From Roseburia sp. (lineage in GTDB: Bacteria > Bacteroidota > Bacteroidia > Bacteroidales > Bacteroidaceae): DNA of 64,000 bases. The translations under genes and the position numbers were made by a program. Positions 37,798 to 47,943 of the stretch are shown one piece after another. Positions within the stretch are counted from its first letter, which is position 1; each line of letters opens with the position of its first letter. The stretch covers positions 39,556 through 103,555 of the forward strand of contig JAMPEL010000003.1 in NCBI GenBank assembly GCA_023665185.1, read 5' to 3'. Below the pieces are notes generated by a model that was given only the letters and a program-made list of their open reading frames with translations, was not told where the DNA came from and did not search any database.

Positions 37798-37992
37798 TTA
37801 TTTATTAAGTTCTCTCTGACGCAACTCACACTTCATCCGGGCAATATCACGACGCAATTTCTTAATCTGTGAATAATCCTCCAAAGGAGAAATATGGTGG
37901 TTGAACTTCATATTGCTATAATTTGCAACTTCTGTATCAATACGCTCTGCAAGCTCTGCAGTTGTAAGTTCTCTTATTTCCGAAATTTTCAT
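37798..37992 (-). CDS. rpmC: 50S ribosomal protein L29
   Basis: 64 residues from the ATG at 37992 (MKISEIRELTTAELAERIDT), ending RQRELNK. The frame also opens at a TTG two codons upstream, which would overlap the rplP stop; the ATG is preferred. L29 is a two-helix protein next to the exit tunnel where SRP and trigger factor dock. Confidence 0.95.
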   Translation of the reverse strand: MKISEIRELTTAELAERIDTEVANYSNMKFNHHISPLEDYSQIKKLRRDIARMKCELRQRELNK

Positions 37993-37994
37993 AA

Positions 37995-38426
37995 TCAAGC
38001 ATTTTTGTCGTAATCACGCCTTACAATAAACTTAGTAGTTGTCGGAAGTTTCTGTGCTCCAAGGCGCAATGCTTCTTTTGCGATTTCATAAGATACTCCT
38101 TCAACTTCAAAAAGAATACGTCCCGGTTTAGCAGGGAACACATACGCATATGGATCTCCCTTACCTTTACCCATTCGCACGTCAGCTGGTTTTTTAGTAA
38201 TTGGTTTGTCAGGGAATATTCTAATCCAAACTTGTCCCTGACGCTGCATATAACGTGTGATTGCCACACGGGCAGCCTCTATTTGACGTGCAGTAATCCA
38301 ACGTGTCTGCAAAGCCTTAATACCAAAACTACCAAATGCCAATTCAGTACCTCTATGTGAAACACCTTTCCAACGACCGCGGCCTTTTTGCGGTCTTCTA
38401 TATTTCTGTCTTTTTGGCTGTAACAT
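37995..38426 (-). CDS. rplP: 50S ribosomal protein L16
   Basis: 143 residues. It begins [20 protein letters not shown] and carries the [20 protein letters not shown] segment and the conserved [20 protein letters not shown] near the peptidyl transferase centre and the A-site tRNA. It is 12 bases after rpsC. Confidence 0.98.
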   Translation of the reverse strand: MLQPKRQKYRRPQKGRGRWKGVSHRGTELAFGSFGIKALQTRWITARQIEAARVAITRYMQRQGQVWIRIFPDKPITKKPADVRMGKGKGDPYAYVFPAKPGRILFEVEGVSYEIAKEALRLGAQKLPTTTKFIVRRDYDKNA

Positions 38427-38438
38427 AATTCAAAAAAA

Positions 38439-39161
38439 TTAGCGGTTTGACTTTCTGTTTCTGAATCTCCTACCACCGCCATTATTACTGCGGCCTGTCT
38501 CTTTTGTCTGAGTGTAATCAGGAGTCAAATCCTTTTTACCAAACACTTCTCCTCTGCATATCCAAACCTTAATGCCAAGAAGTCCGACCTTAGTCAGTGC
38601 CTCTGCAAGACAGTAATCAATATCAGCTCTGAAAGTATGAAGCGGAGTACGTCCTTCCTTGTACATCTCAGAACGAGACATCTCAGCACCATTAAGACGA
38701 CCAGAAATCTGAATTTTTATACCTTCAGCACCAGATCTCATTGTATTTGCGATTGCAGTTTTAACCGCACGTCTGTAAGCTATTTTGCCTTCAATTTGGC
38801 GTGCAATATTATTAGCTACAATTACAGCATCAAGTTCCGGACGCTTGATTTCAAAGATATTAATCTGAACATCCTTATCCGTAACTTTCTTGAGTTCCTC
38901 TTTCAATTTCTCAACGTCCTGTCCACCTTTTCCGATGATTGCACCCGGACGAGCTGTGCAGATTGTAATTGTCACAAGTTTGAGTGTACGTTCAATGACA
39001 ATTTTAGATACACTTGCCTTAGCAAGACGAACATTAAGATACTTGCGGATTTTGCTGTCCTCAAGAAGATTGTCTCCGAAGTTACTTCCTCCGAACCAGT
39101 TAGAGTCCCAGCCTCTTATTATTCCGAGACGATTACTTATTGGATTACATTTCTGTCCCAT
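38439..39161 (-). CDS. rpsC: 30S ribosomal protein S3
   Basis: 240 residues with the KH domain ([20 protein letters not shown]) and the C-terminal domain ([40 protein letters not shown]). The end is a basic, glycine-rich tail ([16 protein letters not shown]). S3 lines the mRNA entry channel. It follows rplV by 8 bases. Confidence 0.98.
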   Translation of the reverse strand: MGQKCNPISNRLGIIRGWDSNWFGGSNFGDNLLEDSKIRKYLNVRLAKASVSKIVIERTLKLVTITICTARPGAIIGKGGQDVEKLKEELKKVTDKDVQINIFEIKRPELDAVIVANNIARQIEGKIAYRRAVKTAIANTMRSGAEGIKIQISGRLNGAEMSRSEMYKEGRTPLHTFRADIDYCLAEALTKVGLLGIKVWICRGEVFGKKDLTPDYTQTKETGRSNNGGGRRFRNRKSNR

Positions 39162-39169
39162 AATTACTT

Positions 39170-39571
39170 TCAGTCATTAGTAGTTTTAGCGTCCACAAAA
39201 ACAGTAACGTGATTCGAACGCTTGCGAATTCTATAACCTCTTCCCTGTGGAGCAGGTCTCATACGCTTAAGCGTAGCACCCTCATCAACAAATATCTTGC
39301 TAATATACAATTCGCCATTCTCAGCCTTACGCTCGTTCTTCTGTTCCCAGTTTGCAATAGCAGAACGCAACACCTTCTCCAAGTCTTTAGAAGCATCTTT
39401 TGAGCAGAATTTCAGAGTTGCCAGAGCTTTGCCAACTTCCATACCTCTTACAAGATCTGCCACATAGCGCATTTTGCGAGGTGATGAAGGGATATTGCGA
39501 AGAATAGCATAGTAAGTAGTCTTTTTGGCCTCCTTAATTTTCTGGGCCATTATGTGTTTCCTTGCTCCCAT
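39170..39571 (-). CDS. rplV: 50S ribosomal protein L22
   Basis: 133 residues. It begins [20 protein letters not shown], with the Bacteroidetes-style MGARK start, and keeps the long hairpin that lines the exit tunnel ([20 protein letters not shown]). Tunnel-hairpin changes in this gene are a known route to macrolide resistance; none is evident here. It follows rpsS by 34 bases. Confidence 0.97.
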   Translation of the reverse strand: MGARKHIMAQKIKEAKKTTYYAILRNIPSSPRKMRYVADLVRGMEVGKALATLKFCSKDASKDLEKVLRSAIANWEQKNERKAENGELYISKIFVDEGATLKRMRPAPQGRGYRIRKRSNHVTVFVDAKTTND

Positions 39572-39605
39572 TATATAATTTTCTTTTTATCAAGTTGTAA
39601 CCTGT

Positions 39606-39875
39606 TTACTTCTTCTTGTTACCGGCATGTCCACGGAAAGTACGAGTGAGTGAAAATTCACCAAGCTTGTGACCAACCATATTCTCCGTAATATAAACAG
39701 GAATAAATTTATTTCCGTTGTGAACCGCAATGGTGTGTCCCACAAAATCAGGGGAAATCATTGAAGCTCTCGCCCATGTCTTTATAACGCTCTTCTTACC
39801 GCTCTCATTCATATCAAGAACTTTCTTTTCGAGCTTTACATTTATATATGGACCTTTTTTTAATGAACGACTCAT
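39606..39875 (-). CDS. rpsS: 30S ribosomal protein S19
   Basis: 89 residues: [20 protein letters not shown], then [20 protein letters not shown] and the C-terminal [18 protein letters not shown]. It pairs with S13 in the head near the A-site finger bridge. It lies 19 bases after rplB. Confidence 0.98.
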   Translation of the reverse strand: MSRSLKKGPYINVKLEKKVLDMNESGKKSVIKTWARASMISPDFVGHTIAVHNGNKFIPVYITENMVGHKLGEFSLTRTFRGHAGNKKK

Positions 39876-39894
39876 ATTTTACTCAATTAACTTT

Positions 39895-40719
39895 TTATTT
39901 TTTACGTCTTTCAATAATGTACTTGTTAGAGCTCTTCTTAGGCGCACGTGTCTTGAGACCCTTAGCATACAAACCATTGCGTGAACGTGGATGTCCTCCG
40001 GTGTGACGACCTTCACCACCACCCATAGGGTGATCGATTGGGTTCATAACAACACCACGGTTGTGCGGACGGCGTCCCAACCAACGAGAGCGTCCGGCCT
40101 TACCAGAAGACTCAAGTGCATGGTCTGAGTTGCTTACGCTACCGATTGTAGCCTTACAAGTACTAAGTACCTTGCGGATTTCACCTGAAGGAAGTTTGAT
40201 TACACAAAAACGTCCCTCACGAGATGTTAACTGAGCAAAATTGCCGGCAGATCTTACCATCTTGGCACCCTGTCCAGGACACAGCTCGATATTGTGAATA
40301 ACAGTACCGACCGGAATGTTCTGGAGTGGAAGAGTATTTCCCAAGTCTGGAGTTGCATTTTCACCAGACATAATGGTAGTTCCAACCTTCAATCCATTAG
40401 GAGCAACTATATAACGTTTTTCACCGTCAGCATAGAAGAGGAGTGCGATGCGTGCCGAACGGTTCGGATCGTACTCTATAGTCTTCACTACTGCCGGTAT
40501 TCCGTCTTTATCTCTCTTGAAGTCGATAATACGATAAAGTCTCTTGTGACCGCCACCTCTGTATCTAACAGTCATACGACCTTGATTATTGCGACCACCT
40601 GTACTACGCTTACCGTAAACAAGAGTTTTTTCTGGTACAGATGTAGTAACATCATCAAATGTACCAATAGCTTTGTGTCTTTGACCTGGAGTAATTGGTC
40701 TAAATTTACGAATACCCAT
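39895..40719 (-). CDS. rplB: 50S ribosomal protein L2
   Basis: 274 residues, full length. The peptidyl-transferase-associated loop [20 protein letters not shown] with the conserved histidine is intact, as is the N-terminal [20 protein letters not shown]2 is needed for subunit joining and peptide-bond formation. It is 8 bases after rplW. Confidence 0.98.
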   Translation of the reverse strand: MGIRKFRPITPGQRHKAIGTFDDVTTSVPEKTLVYGKRSTGGRNNQGRMTVRYRGGGHKRLYRIIDFKRDKDGIPAVVKTIEYDPNRSARIALLFYADGEKRYIVAPNGLKVGTTIMSGENATPDLGNTLPLQNIPVGTVIHNIELCPGQGAKMVRSAGNFAQLTSREGRFCVIKLPSGEIRKVLSTCKATIGSVSNSDHALESSGKAGRSRWLGRRPHNRGVVMNPIDHPMGGGEGRHTGGHPRSRNGLYAKGLKTRAPKKSSNKYIIERRKK

Positions 40720-40727
40720 TTTGCTTA

Positions 40728-41021
40728 TTAAATGTTACTATAGAAATCAATAGTTTCGCCTTCACGGAGAGTAACTATAGCCTTCTTAAAGGCATTAGTT
40801 CTTCCCTTGATAACACCAGCCTTTGTATAGCGGCTCTTACGCTTGCCAGCGTAGTTCATAGTGTTAACAGAAACTACGTTTACATTGTATTTAGCTTCTA
40901 TCTCTTCCTTTATCTCAATCTTATTGGCTTTAGGATTCACAATAAAGCCGAACTTATTGTTCTGCTTTTCTGTGATAGCCGTCATCTTCTCAGTAATTAA
41001 CGGTTTGATTATATAACCCAT
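40728..41021 (-). CDS. rplW: 50S ribosomal protein L23
   Basis: 97 residues: [40 protein letters not shown] and [21 protein letters not shown]23 sits at the exit tunnel rim and is the trigger-factor and SRP docking site. It follows rplD by 12 bases. Confidence 0.98.
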   Translation of the reverse strand: MGYIIKPLITEKMTAITEKQNNKFGFIVNPKANKIEIKEEIEAKYNVNVVSVNTMNYAGKRKSRYTKAGVIKGRTNAFKKAIVTLREGETIDFYSNI

Positions 41022-41033
41022 ATTACAGCCTCC

Positions 41034-41663
41034 TTACTTATTAAAAGTTTCGTCCATCAAACTGAGCGCATTTTCTGTAACGACAAGTACATTTGCATTC
41101 ATCACTTTGTAAGTATTGAGTGCAGATGCTGTCATAACTTCTACGCGCTGTATGTTACGAGCAGACAAATATACGTTTTTATTATTCTCTGGCAAAACGA
41201 GCAAAAGTTTCTTACCCTCAATTTTGAGATTATTTTGCATTTTTACAAAATCTTTAGTCTTTGGAGTCTCAAAATTGAAATCCTCAACTACTATAATAGC
41301 ATTTTGCTGTGCCTTGTAAGAGAGGGCACTTTTACGTGCAAGGCTCTTCACCTTCTTGTTAAGTTTAAACCAATAATCACGTGGTCTTGGACCAAACACG
41401 CGACCACCGCCTCTGAGAACAGGTGACTTAATATCACCACGGCGCGCACCGCCACCGCCCTTCTGACGAATAAGCTTGCGAGTTGAACCAGATATTTCGC
41501 TTCTCTCTTTTGACTTATGAGTTCCCTGACGCTGTGCTGCGAGATACTGCTTTACGGCGAGGTAGATAACATGATCGTTAGGTTCAATTCCGAAGATAGC
41601 ATCATTCAATTCAACCTTCTTTCCAGTGTCCTCACCATTAATGTTCAAAACTGAAACTTCCAT
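41034..41663 (-). CDS. rplD: 50S ribosomal protein L4
   Basis: 209 residues. The extended tunnel loop ([39 protein letters not shown]) and the Rossmann-like fold ending [11 protein letters not shown] are typical. In Escherichia coli L4 attenuates the S10 operon; whether it does so here is unknown. The start overlaps the rplC stop by one base (TAATG). Confidence 0.97.
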   Translation of the reverse strand: MEVSVLNINGEDTGKKVELNDAIFGIEPNDHVIYLAVKQYLAAQRQGTHKSKERSEISGSTRKLIRQKGGGGARRGDIKSPVLRGGGRVFGPRPRDYWFKLNKKVKSLARKSALSYKAQQNAIIVVEDFNFETPKTKDFVKMQNNLKIEGKKLLLVLPENNKNVYLSARNIQRVEVMTASALNTYKVMNANVLVVTENALSLMDETFNK

Positions 41664-42277
41664 TACTTCTTAATTATTACGATTGAACCATTGTATCCAG
41701 GAACAGAACCCTTTACAAGAAGAAGGTTATGCTCCGGTATTATCTTTATCACCTGCAAGTTGTGTGTTGTAACCTGCGCATTACCCATTTGACCAGCCAT
41801 AGGTACGTTCTTGAATACACGTGAAGGTGTCGCACACGCACCGATAGAACCCGGTTTACGCTGACGGTCATCCTGACCGTGTGTCATCTGACCTACACCA
41901 CCGAAACCATGGCGTTTAACAACACCCTGGAATCCCTTACCCTTAGAAGTTCCTACAACGTCAACATAAGGAGCGTCATTAAAAAGCTCAACAGTGATCA
42001 CATCACCCAAGTTGTGCTCCTCATCATAAGTGAACTCGGCCAAGTGTCTCTTTGGAGTTGTACCTGCCTTCTGGAAGTGTCCCATCATTGGCTTAGTTGT
42101 GTTCTTTTCCTTAGCCTCCTGGAAGCCAACCTGAACAGCAGCATAGCCATCTTTCTCAACACTCTTGATTTGAGTTACAACACAAGGACCTACTTCGATA
42201 ACAGTGCATGGCAGATTTTTGCCATCAGCACTGAAAACGGATGTCATTCCGATTTTTTTTCCTAATAATCCTGGCAT
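41663..42277 (-). CDS. rplC: 50S ribosomal protein L3
   Basis: 204 residues: [40 protein letters not shown] and [20 protein letters not shown], the last being the conserved arm near the peptidyl transferase centre. L3 begins large-subunit assembly. It follows rpsJ by 33 bases and is translationally coupled to rplD. Confidence 0.98.
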   Translation of the reverse strand: MPGLLGKKIGMTSVFSADGKNLPCTVIEVGPCVVTQIKSVEKDGYAAVQVGFQEAKEKNTTKPMMGHFQKAGTTPKRHLAEFTYDEEHNLGDVITVELFNDAPYVDVVGTSKGKGFQGVVKRHGFGGVGQMTHGQDDRQRKPGSIGACATPSRVFKNVPMAGQMGNAQVTTHNLQVIKIIPEHNLLLVKGSVPGYNGSIVIIKK

Positions 42278-42310
42278 TTCAATTGCTTTTAATTAATTGT
42301 TCTCAAAATA

Positions 42311-42616
42311 TTAAACTTTAATCTCGACCTCAACACCGCTTGGCAATTCAAGCTTCATAAGAGCATCTACAGTCTTTGTTGTAGAGCTGTAAATGTCAAT
42401 AAGTCTCTTGTAAGTGCAAAGCTCAAACTGCTCGCGAGACTTTTTGTTTACGAAAGTACTGCGGTTTACTGTGTAAATACGCTTGTGTGTTGGCAATGGA
42501 ATAGGACCGCTTACGATAGCGTCTGTTGCCTTCACTGTCTTTACGATTTTCTCAGCAGACTTATCTACCAAGTTGTGATCGTAAGATTTCAGTTTAATAC
42601 GAATCTTCTGACTCAT
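42311..42616 (-). CDS. rpsJ: 30S ribosomal protein S10
   Basis: 101 residues from the ATG at 42616 ([20 protein letters not shown]). The frame is open 17 codons further upstream, but the added residues do not match any S10, and family length supports the internal [23 protein letters not shown] and [11 protein letters not shown] at the end are conserved. It is also the transcription antitermination partner NusE. It follows a 125-base gap after fusA that holds a strong hairpin. Confidence 0.96.
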   Translation of the reverse strand: MSQKIRIKLKSYDHNLVDKSAEKIVKTVKATDAIVSGPIPLPTHKRIYTVNRSTFVNKKSREQFELCTYKRLIDIYSSTTKTVDALMKLELPSGVEVEIKV

Positions 42617-42650
42617 TTGTTTATTATTTAGTTTGTTATAATATTTGCAA

Positions 42651-42703
42651 GAGAAGGAGGTATGCAAGTTAAGAGTCGTTTGCTAACTTGCACCTCCCTT
42701 TCT
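42651..42703 (-). promoter_or_regulatory. Hairpin in the fusA-rpsJ gap, candidate S10 leader element
   Basis: GGAGGTATGCAAGTTA (42656-42671) pairs with TAACTTGCACCTCC (42684-42697) with a 2-base bulge. In the minus-strand message the arm next to rpsJ reads TAACTTGCATACCTCCTTCTC, which includes ACCTCCTT, the same bases as the 16S rRNA 3-prime tail. It lies about 40 bases before the S10 start codon. A role in attenuation or translation control is inference. Confidence 0.5.
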
Positions 42704-42741
42704 TTTTATTTATGTCTGTCAGTTACCCAACAGAAACAAAA

Positions 42742-44859
42742 TTACACGAGATCTACGCGACCATTGCATTCCTGAAGCACAGCCTTTGCGATTGAGCTTG
42801 ATACAGGAGAGTGGTGGTCATACTGCATAGAAGAAGTAGCGCGTCCAGAAGTAATTGTACGGAGAGCTGTTACATAACCGAACATCTCAGCAAGCGGAAC
42901 CATAGCCTTTACGATACGAGCACCAGAACGGCTTGACTCCATACCCTCAACTTGTCCACGACGCTTGTTCAAGTCACCAATAACATCACCCATATTCTCC
43001 TCCGGAGTTACAACCTCAAGCTTCATGATTGGCTCCATGAGAACAGGCTTAGCCTGTGCGCACGCGCTCTTATAAGCCTGAAGAGCACAGATTTCAAATG
43101 AAAGCTGGTCGGAGTCTACCGGGTGGAAAGAACCGTCCACGAGAGTCACCTTCATTGAGTCCATTGGGTATCCACCAAGCACACCATTCTTCATAGCATT
43201 TGCAAATCCCTTCTGAACTGACGGAATGAATTCCTTAGGAATGTTACCACCCTTAACTTCGTCAACGAACTGAAGTCCGCCTTCCTTGTAGTCTTCGTCA
43301 ACCGGACCAACATTTACAATGATGTCAGCAAACTTACCACGACCACCCGACTGCTTCTTGTAAACCTCGCGAAGGTTGACAGTCTTAGTGATAGCCTCCT
43401 TGTAGTTAACCTGTGGCTTACCCTGATTACACTCAACCTTGAACTCACGCTTCAAACGGTCGATAATGATGTCAAGGTGAAGCTCACCCATACCAGAGAT
43501 GACAGTCTGACCGCTCTGCTCGTCAGTGTGAACAGTAAATGTAGGGTCTTCCTCAGCAAGCTTTGCAAGACCTACAGAAAGCTTGTCAAGGTCTTTCTGA
43601 GTCTTAGGCTCTACAGCGATACCGATAACCGGATCCGGGAAGTCCATAGACTCAAGTACGATTGGAGCAGACTCATCGCAAAGAGTATCACCAGTGTGAA
43701 TATCCTTAAGACCTACTGCGGCACCTATATCACCTGCGCTGATAACCTCAACCGGATTCTGGTGGTTAGAGTGCATCTGGAACAAACGGCTCACACGCTC
43801 TTTCTTTCCTGAGCGAGTGTTGAACACGTATGAACCGGCCTCTACCTTACCTGAATAAACACGGATGAAAGTAAGACGACCAACATACGGGTCAGTAGCA
43901 ATCTTGAATGCAAGAGCAGCAGTCTTGTCATCCTCATCCGGCTTGCGGTCTTCCTCTTCCTTAGTTGTAGGGTTTGTACCTACCACGTTAGGAGTGTCGA
44001 GTGGAGAAGGCAAGAAAGCACAAACATAGTCAAGGAGAGTCTGTACACCTTTGTTCTTGAATGAAGAGCCACAAAGCATCGGAGTACATGCCATAGCCAC
44101 AGTTGCAGCACGGAGAGCGCGAAGAATTTCCTCTTCTGTAATAGTAGAAGGATCATCAAAGAACTTCTCCATGAGAGCGTCATCATACTCTGCCACTGTC
44201 TCAAGCATCTTTCCGCGCCACTCCTCAGCCTCGTCAACAAGGTCAGCAGGAATTTCCTCTACAGAATATTCTGCGCCCATTGTCTCATCGTGCCAAAGGA
44301 TGGCCTTCATCTTGATCAAGTCAACAACACCCTTGAACTTCTCTTCTGCGCCAACAGGTATAACAATAGGGCATGGGTTTGCTCCCAACACCTCCCTCAT
44401 CTGGCGTACAACCTCGAAGAAGTCAGCACCAGAGCGGTCCATTTTGTTTACGTATCCGATACGAGGTACGTTATATTTGTCAGCCTGACGCCATACAGTC
44501 TCAGACTGAGGCTCTACACCTCCGACTGCACAATATGTAGCAACAGCACCGTCAAGAATACGGAGAGAACGCTCTACCTCAGCTGTAAAATCGACGTGTC
44601 CCGGAGTATCGATCAAATTAATCTTATACTTGTTACCGTCCCAATTCCAATATGTAGTAGTAGCAGCAGAAGTAATTGTAATACCGCGCTCCTGCTCCTG
44701 AGCCATCCAGTCCATTGTAGCAGCACCATCGTGTACCTCACCGATTTTGTGTGTCAAACCAGTGTAGAACAAGATACGCTCAGAAGTGGTAGTCTTGCCC
44801 GCGTCGATATGCGCCATGATACCGATGTTACGCGTCAAATGCAAATCACGTTTTGCCAT
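42742..44859 (-). CDS. fusA: Translation elongation factor G
   Basis: 705 residues. GTPase motifs are intact: [15 protein letters not shown] (P-loop), the switch I region [20 protein letters not shown] and NKMDRSGAD. Domains II to V follow, ending [15 protein letters not shown] and the domain IV/V region that contacts the decoding centre. EF-G translocates tRNAs. tuf does not follow it, which is the Bacteroidetes arrangement. It follows rpsG by 32 bases. Confidence 0.98.
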   Translation of the reverse strand: MAKRDLHLTRNIGIMAHIDAGKTTTSERILFYTGLTHKIGEVHDGAATMDWMAQEQERGITITSAATTTYWNWDGNKYKINLIDTPGHVDFTAEVERSLRILDGAVATYCAVGGVEPQSETVWRQADKYNVPRIGYVNKMDRSGADFFEVVRQMREVLGANPCPIVIPVGAEEKFKGVVDLIKMKAILWHDETMGAEYSVEEIPADLVDEAEEWRGKMLETVAEYDDALMEKFFDDPSTITEEEILRALRAATVAMACTPMLCGSSFKNKGVQTLLDYVCAFLPSPLDTPNVVGTNPTTKEEEDRKPDEDDKTAALAFKIATDPYVGRLTFIRVYSGKVEAGSYVFNTRSGKKERVSRLFQMHSNHQNPVEVISAGDIGAAVGLKDIHTGDTLCDESAPIVLESMDFPDPVIGIAVEPKTQKDLDKLSVGLAKLAEEDPTFTVHTDEQSGQTVISGMGELHLDIIIDRLKREFKVECNQGKPQVNYKEAITKTVNLREVYKKQSGGRGKFADIIVNVGPVDEDYKEGGLQFVDEVKGGNIPKEFIPSVQKGFANAMKNGVLGGYPMDSMKVTLVDGSFHPVDSDQLSFEICALQAYKSACAQAKPVLMEPIMKLEVVTPEENMGDVIGDLNKRRGQVEGMESSRSGARIVKAMVPLAEMFGYVTALRTITSGRATSSMQYDHHSPVSSSIAKAVLQECNGRVDLV

Positions 44860-44891
44860 AATATAAGTTTGTCTCTTTTAGCTTGTTAATT

Positions 44892-45368
44892 TTAGAATCT
44901 GAAGTGAGCGAATGCACGGTTAGCCTCAGCCATACGGTGCATATCTTCCTTACGCTTGAATGCGCCACCCTGCTCATTGAATGCGTCCATGATTTCAGAA
45001 GCAAGCTTTTCAGCCATGCTCTTTCCAGAGCGCTTGCGTGCGAAAATAATCATGTTCTTCATTGAAATAGCCTCCTTACGGTCAGGACGAATTTCTGTAG
45101 GCACCTGGAAAGTAGCGCCACCGATACGGCGGCTCTTCACCTCCACCTGCGGAGTGATGTTCTCAAGAGCCTTCTTCCATATTTCTACAGAAGACTTCTC
45201 TTCGTTCTTCATCTTAGCCTCCACTGTCTTGAGCGCATTGTAGAAAATAGAATAAGCTACGCTCTTCTTTCCGTCATACATAAGGTTATTCACGAACTTA
45301 GTAACCTTCACATCACCATAAACCGGATCCGGCAGGATCACGCGCTTCTTTGGTTTAGCCTTTCTCAT
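44892..45368 (-). CDS. rpsG: 30S ribosomal protein S7
   Basis: 158 residues from the ATG at 45368 ([20 protein letters not shown]). The frame is open to 45446, but those 26 codons match no S7 and lie in the 138-base gap after rps[21 protein letters not shown] and [10 protein letters not shown] at the end are conserved. S7 nucleates the head and represses the str operon in Escherichia coli; the long gap could be a leader, but I see no clear fold. Confidence 0.96.
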   Translation of the reverse strand: MRKAKPKKRVILPDPVYGDVKVTKFVNNLMYDGKKSVAYSIFYNALKTVEAKMKNEEKSSVEIWKKALENITPQVEVKSRRIGGATFQVPTEIRPDRKEAISMKNMIIFARKRSGKSMAEKLASEIMDAFNEQGGAFKRKEDMHRMAEANRAFAHFRF

Positions 45369-45506
45369 TGTTTTGTTTTGAATTTTCTTCAGTCTGAGGT
45401 TGCAAATTGTGTTTTCTTCAACGTCCCCACCGGAACATTTACTCAACCCTTTTAGCTTTCCAACAAACCAAAACTTAGTTAAACGTTAATTTCTTATTTG
45501 AAAGAA

Positions 45507-45914
45507 TTACTTCTTCTTTCCGCCTGCAGCTGGTTTTGCACCTGCCTTAGGACGCTTTGCTCCATACTTTGAGCGACGCTGTGTACGACTTGCAACACCT
45601 GCGGTATCAAGAGCACCACGGATAATGTGGTAACGTACACCTGGAAGGTCTTTCACACGACCACCACGTACAAGTACGATTGAGTGCTCCTGAAGGTTGT
45701 GTCCCTCTCCCGGAATGTAAGAGTTCACTTCCTTTTTGTTTGTCAAACGAACACGAGCGACCTTTCTCATCGCTGAATTAGGTTTCTTTGGTGTAGTTGT
45801 GTAGACACGGACGCAAACTCCACGACGCTGAGGACAAGAGTCCAAAGCCGGAGATTTACTTTTGTCTACCAGCACCTGTCTTCCTTTTCTTACTAATTGC
45901 TGAATAGTAGGCAT
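45507..45914 (-). CDS. rpsL: 30S ribosomal protein S12
   Basis: First gene of the operon, 135 residues. [20 protein letters not shown], the decoding loop [19 protein letters not shown] and [20 protein letters not shown] are intact, with the lysines where streptomycin-resistance changes occur still present. The tail [15 protein letters not shown] is basic. It lies 49 bases downstream of a consensus promoter. Confidence 0.98.
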   Translation of the reverse strand: MPTIQQLVRKGRQVLVDKSKSPALDSCPQRRGVCVRVYTTTPKKPNSAMRKVARVRLTNKKEVNSYIPGEGHNLQEHSIVLVRGGRVKDLPGVRYHIIRGALDTAGVASRTQRRSKYGAKRPKAGAKPAAGGKKK

Positions 45915-45962
45915 TTTGTTTAATTTTTAATTTTTATATATTATAATTTCATTATTTCGCAT

Positions 45963-45992
45963 CAAATGTAATGTCCTTATACACGTGGCAAA
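45963..45992 (-). promoter_or_regulatory. Promoter of the rpsL operon
   Basis: On the minus strand TTTG (45989-45992), 18 bases and TACATTTG (45963-45970) fit the Bacteroidetes promoter. Transcription would start near 45956, giving a leader of about 40 bases before rpsL. This is the only strong promoter I found for the operon; internal ones cannot be excluded. Confidence 0.7.
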
Positions 45993-46536
45993 GGGACACA
46001 ACACACCAAAAAGCGGTGCAAAATTAGTAATTTTCTATCAAATAGCACATTATTCTTGAAAGAAAAACCTTTTCTTTTACAAAAGAGGTGCCATAAAGCC
46101 GTATTTTTAGTATTATTTAACCCTAAAAGCATGTTTCAAACACTTTTTTATGGGTAAAAAAGCACTTCTAAAGCATGAAAAGAGCGACAAGGCAAAGTGA
46201 ATGGAGAAAAATATCGAACCGCGTTTCCATATCTTTTCCTCGCCAATTGGCACGGGCAAAAGCTATACGGCATATAGCTCTTACACCTTATTATATAATA
46301 TGTGGGAAAACAAAACGGATACACACCGCGTAAATCACGATAAAGCCGCTTGCCTCGTGTGTGTGTTCAAGCACGGTCTTTTGGATCAGCACACGTCCTA
46401 TACTGGTGTATTTGCCCGATGCCTCTGTCACAAGCCACCTATCCATCACATATATCACCGGAACAAAAAATTTGCCAGACATATAAAAAAGCAGCAGCAA
46501 ACTACAAAATCCTATCAAAAAAGCCAAAAATTTAGA
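45993..46536. other. Gene-free stretch before repeat copy 2
   Basis: No convincing gene. A plus-strand open frame from 46201 has a Walker-A-like IGTGKS by chance, but it runs into the repeat. On the minus strand a TTG-started frame (46291-46539) begins at the repeat edge with a hydrophobic stretch (FLAFLIGFCSLLLLFYMSGK) and then ends; it may be a decayed membrane-protein gene, but evidence is weak. Confidence 0.4.
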
Positions 46537-46741
46537 CAATTTGATATGTTAAAATCAAATTCCGTAGAATCGCCTCAAAATGAACCGGACTCCGCCGAGG
46601 TTGCAAAAACGCGATTCTACGGAGGGTTTTGAGTCTTGAATTTCAAGTGGACAAAAAGAACAATATGACCGACTAAAAGACTCATAAGTTCAAGCAAAAA
46701 TGCGCCAATTCCACCCAAAAGCCCAACAAAAGCCAAAATTG

Positions 46742-46829
46742 CAAGGTGCTGAAAATTTTTTTACAAGGTACACCAATTTTTTGCGCAAGGTGAACGAAAT
46801 TTATTTTCAAGGCGCACAAAATTTTCAAA
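46742..46829 (+). repeat. Four 22-bp direct repeats in copy 2
   Basis: Units start at 46742, 46764, 46786 and 46808, each exactly 22 bases, each opening CAAGG and followed by A/T-rich DNA. The units are not identical to those of copy 1, but the spacing is kept to the base, which points to selection on spacing. Confidence 0.8.
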
Positions 46830-46861
46830 GCCCGTTTTTCGGGTCAAAATCGGGCTTTTTT
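46827..46861 (+). terminator. Intrinsic-terminator-like hairpin inside repeat copy 2
   Basis: AAAGCCCG (46827-46834) pairs with CGGGCTTT (46851-46858), followed by T residues to 46861. The same place in copy 1 keeps only the inner CCCG/CGGG pairs. If the repeat is transcribed on the plus strand, this would end a short RNA. Confidence 0.5.
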
Positions 46862-47166
46862 CAGAATCTTCCTCTCAAAAAGACCACAATCAGCTTTTCC
46901 ATGCTCCGAAAAACAAAAATGGATTTTGAGTCCGAAAAATGACGGTTTTGAACGCAAAATCTCATAACTATCTGATTATCAACACTCTCTATTTTAACCC
47001 AAACCCTTAGTTTTTAGGCTAAAACTGCACACTTTTTGCTAAAAACATATTCATCTGATTATCTGATACTTAGCACTAATTGGAATCATTTTGAGAAGAT
47101 TTCAAAGCACAAGCGAATGTCCGGAATGTTAAAATCGAGCATTTTCGCCAACTGACATAATGTCAA

Positions 47167-47943
47167 TTAGTTTAACCGAGGCATCCGACAGGAAACCAAT
47201 ATCAGACACATTCAAGCCACCTGCCAAACTCTATAAAGGTATATTCTTCAAATATCAAATCGACACAGAGTTCTCGTCAGACAAGCCTCTGTTATCGCGC
47301 AATTCGGTCAGGATGCCACACAGTTCAACAGGAGCAAGAACCGTTTTGTACGGTTTAGTACCCCACTCGAATGTACAAGCGTCATGCCTCGTGTCTGCAA
47401 TCATCAAGCACCCGGTGCCAGTTCCTCATTGCGAGCAAAGGAGGCCTGCAAGAAAAAGCACAAATACAGTTTCTGAAAACCTTCAGAATGAAAGTATCCG
47501 CCACAAGGCGAAGTCCAACAGCCTGCGGCGAAAAACACCCGCAACCGCAAAGCGGTGCCAAACCGCCACAACCTACAAAGGCTGCGGAATGGTTATCAAC
47601 TGGAAACATCAAAATATTCAAGCTTTTGAATGGCTTCTCAGTGAAAATACATATCTTTGCACAAAATAGCAAGAATCGCCACACATCTATTAAAAGCATG
47701 GCAATTCGCTCTATGAGTTTTTCACAAGACGGGTGCGCGAATATCGTCATACAAGGCATAAAGGTCTGTATATTCCACGACAAGTTGCTTTTATGACAGT
47801 TTCACGACAAATAAGAAAGTCCACCAGAAGACGTTCATACACCCGCAAACAGAAGGAGTCATAGCCAAAACACTGAAAAAATTACCGGTCAAAAGACCGA
47901 CTACGACAGTCAACCGAATATAAATTAATACATAAATAAAACT
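47167..47943. other. Gene-free stretch before dsbD, with a possible promoter
   Basis: No gene that I can support: open frames overlap on both strands (47160-47669, 47371-47796, 47382-47783) and look like chance. TATCTTTG at 47652-47659 fits a -7 box, with TTTG at 47625-47628 placed 23 bases upstream (slightly long), and could drive dsbD with a leader of about 285 bases. A small hairpin CGGTCAAAAGACCG lies near 47886. Confidence 0.45.

Larger units (their letters stand above)
46537..47166 (+). repeat. Dispersed non-coding repeat, copy 2
   Basis: Same orientation and almost the same length as 20713-21341. It keeps the 13-bp stem (46561-46573 with 46611-46623), the AAGCCCG hairpin, the four 22-bp units, a TGATTATCA palindrome and the terminal GACATAATGTC. 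Differences are scattered point changes and short indels. The two copies have unlike neighbours, as expected of a mobile or spreading element. Confidence 0.85.

Noticed and set aside
46291-46539. Minus-strand 82-residue frame with a hydrophobic N-terminus
   Set aside because: It begins with TTG at the edge of the repeat and ends early; no homologue recognised. Possibly a remnant, but not supported as a gene.
46201-46632. Plus-strand open frame with a P-loop-like GTGKS near its start
   Set aside because: Its C-terminal third is repeat copy 2, it lacks any other ATPase motif, and the opposite strand has an equally good frame. The P-loop match is likely chance.
47160-47796. Overlapping frames on both strands upstream of dsbD
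   Set aside because: Composition is basic and cysteine-rich without conserved motifs, and frames on three registers cover the same DNA, so none is favoured.
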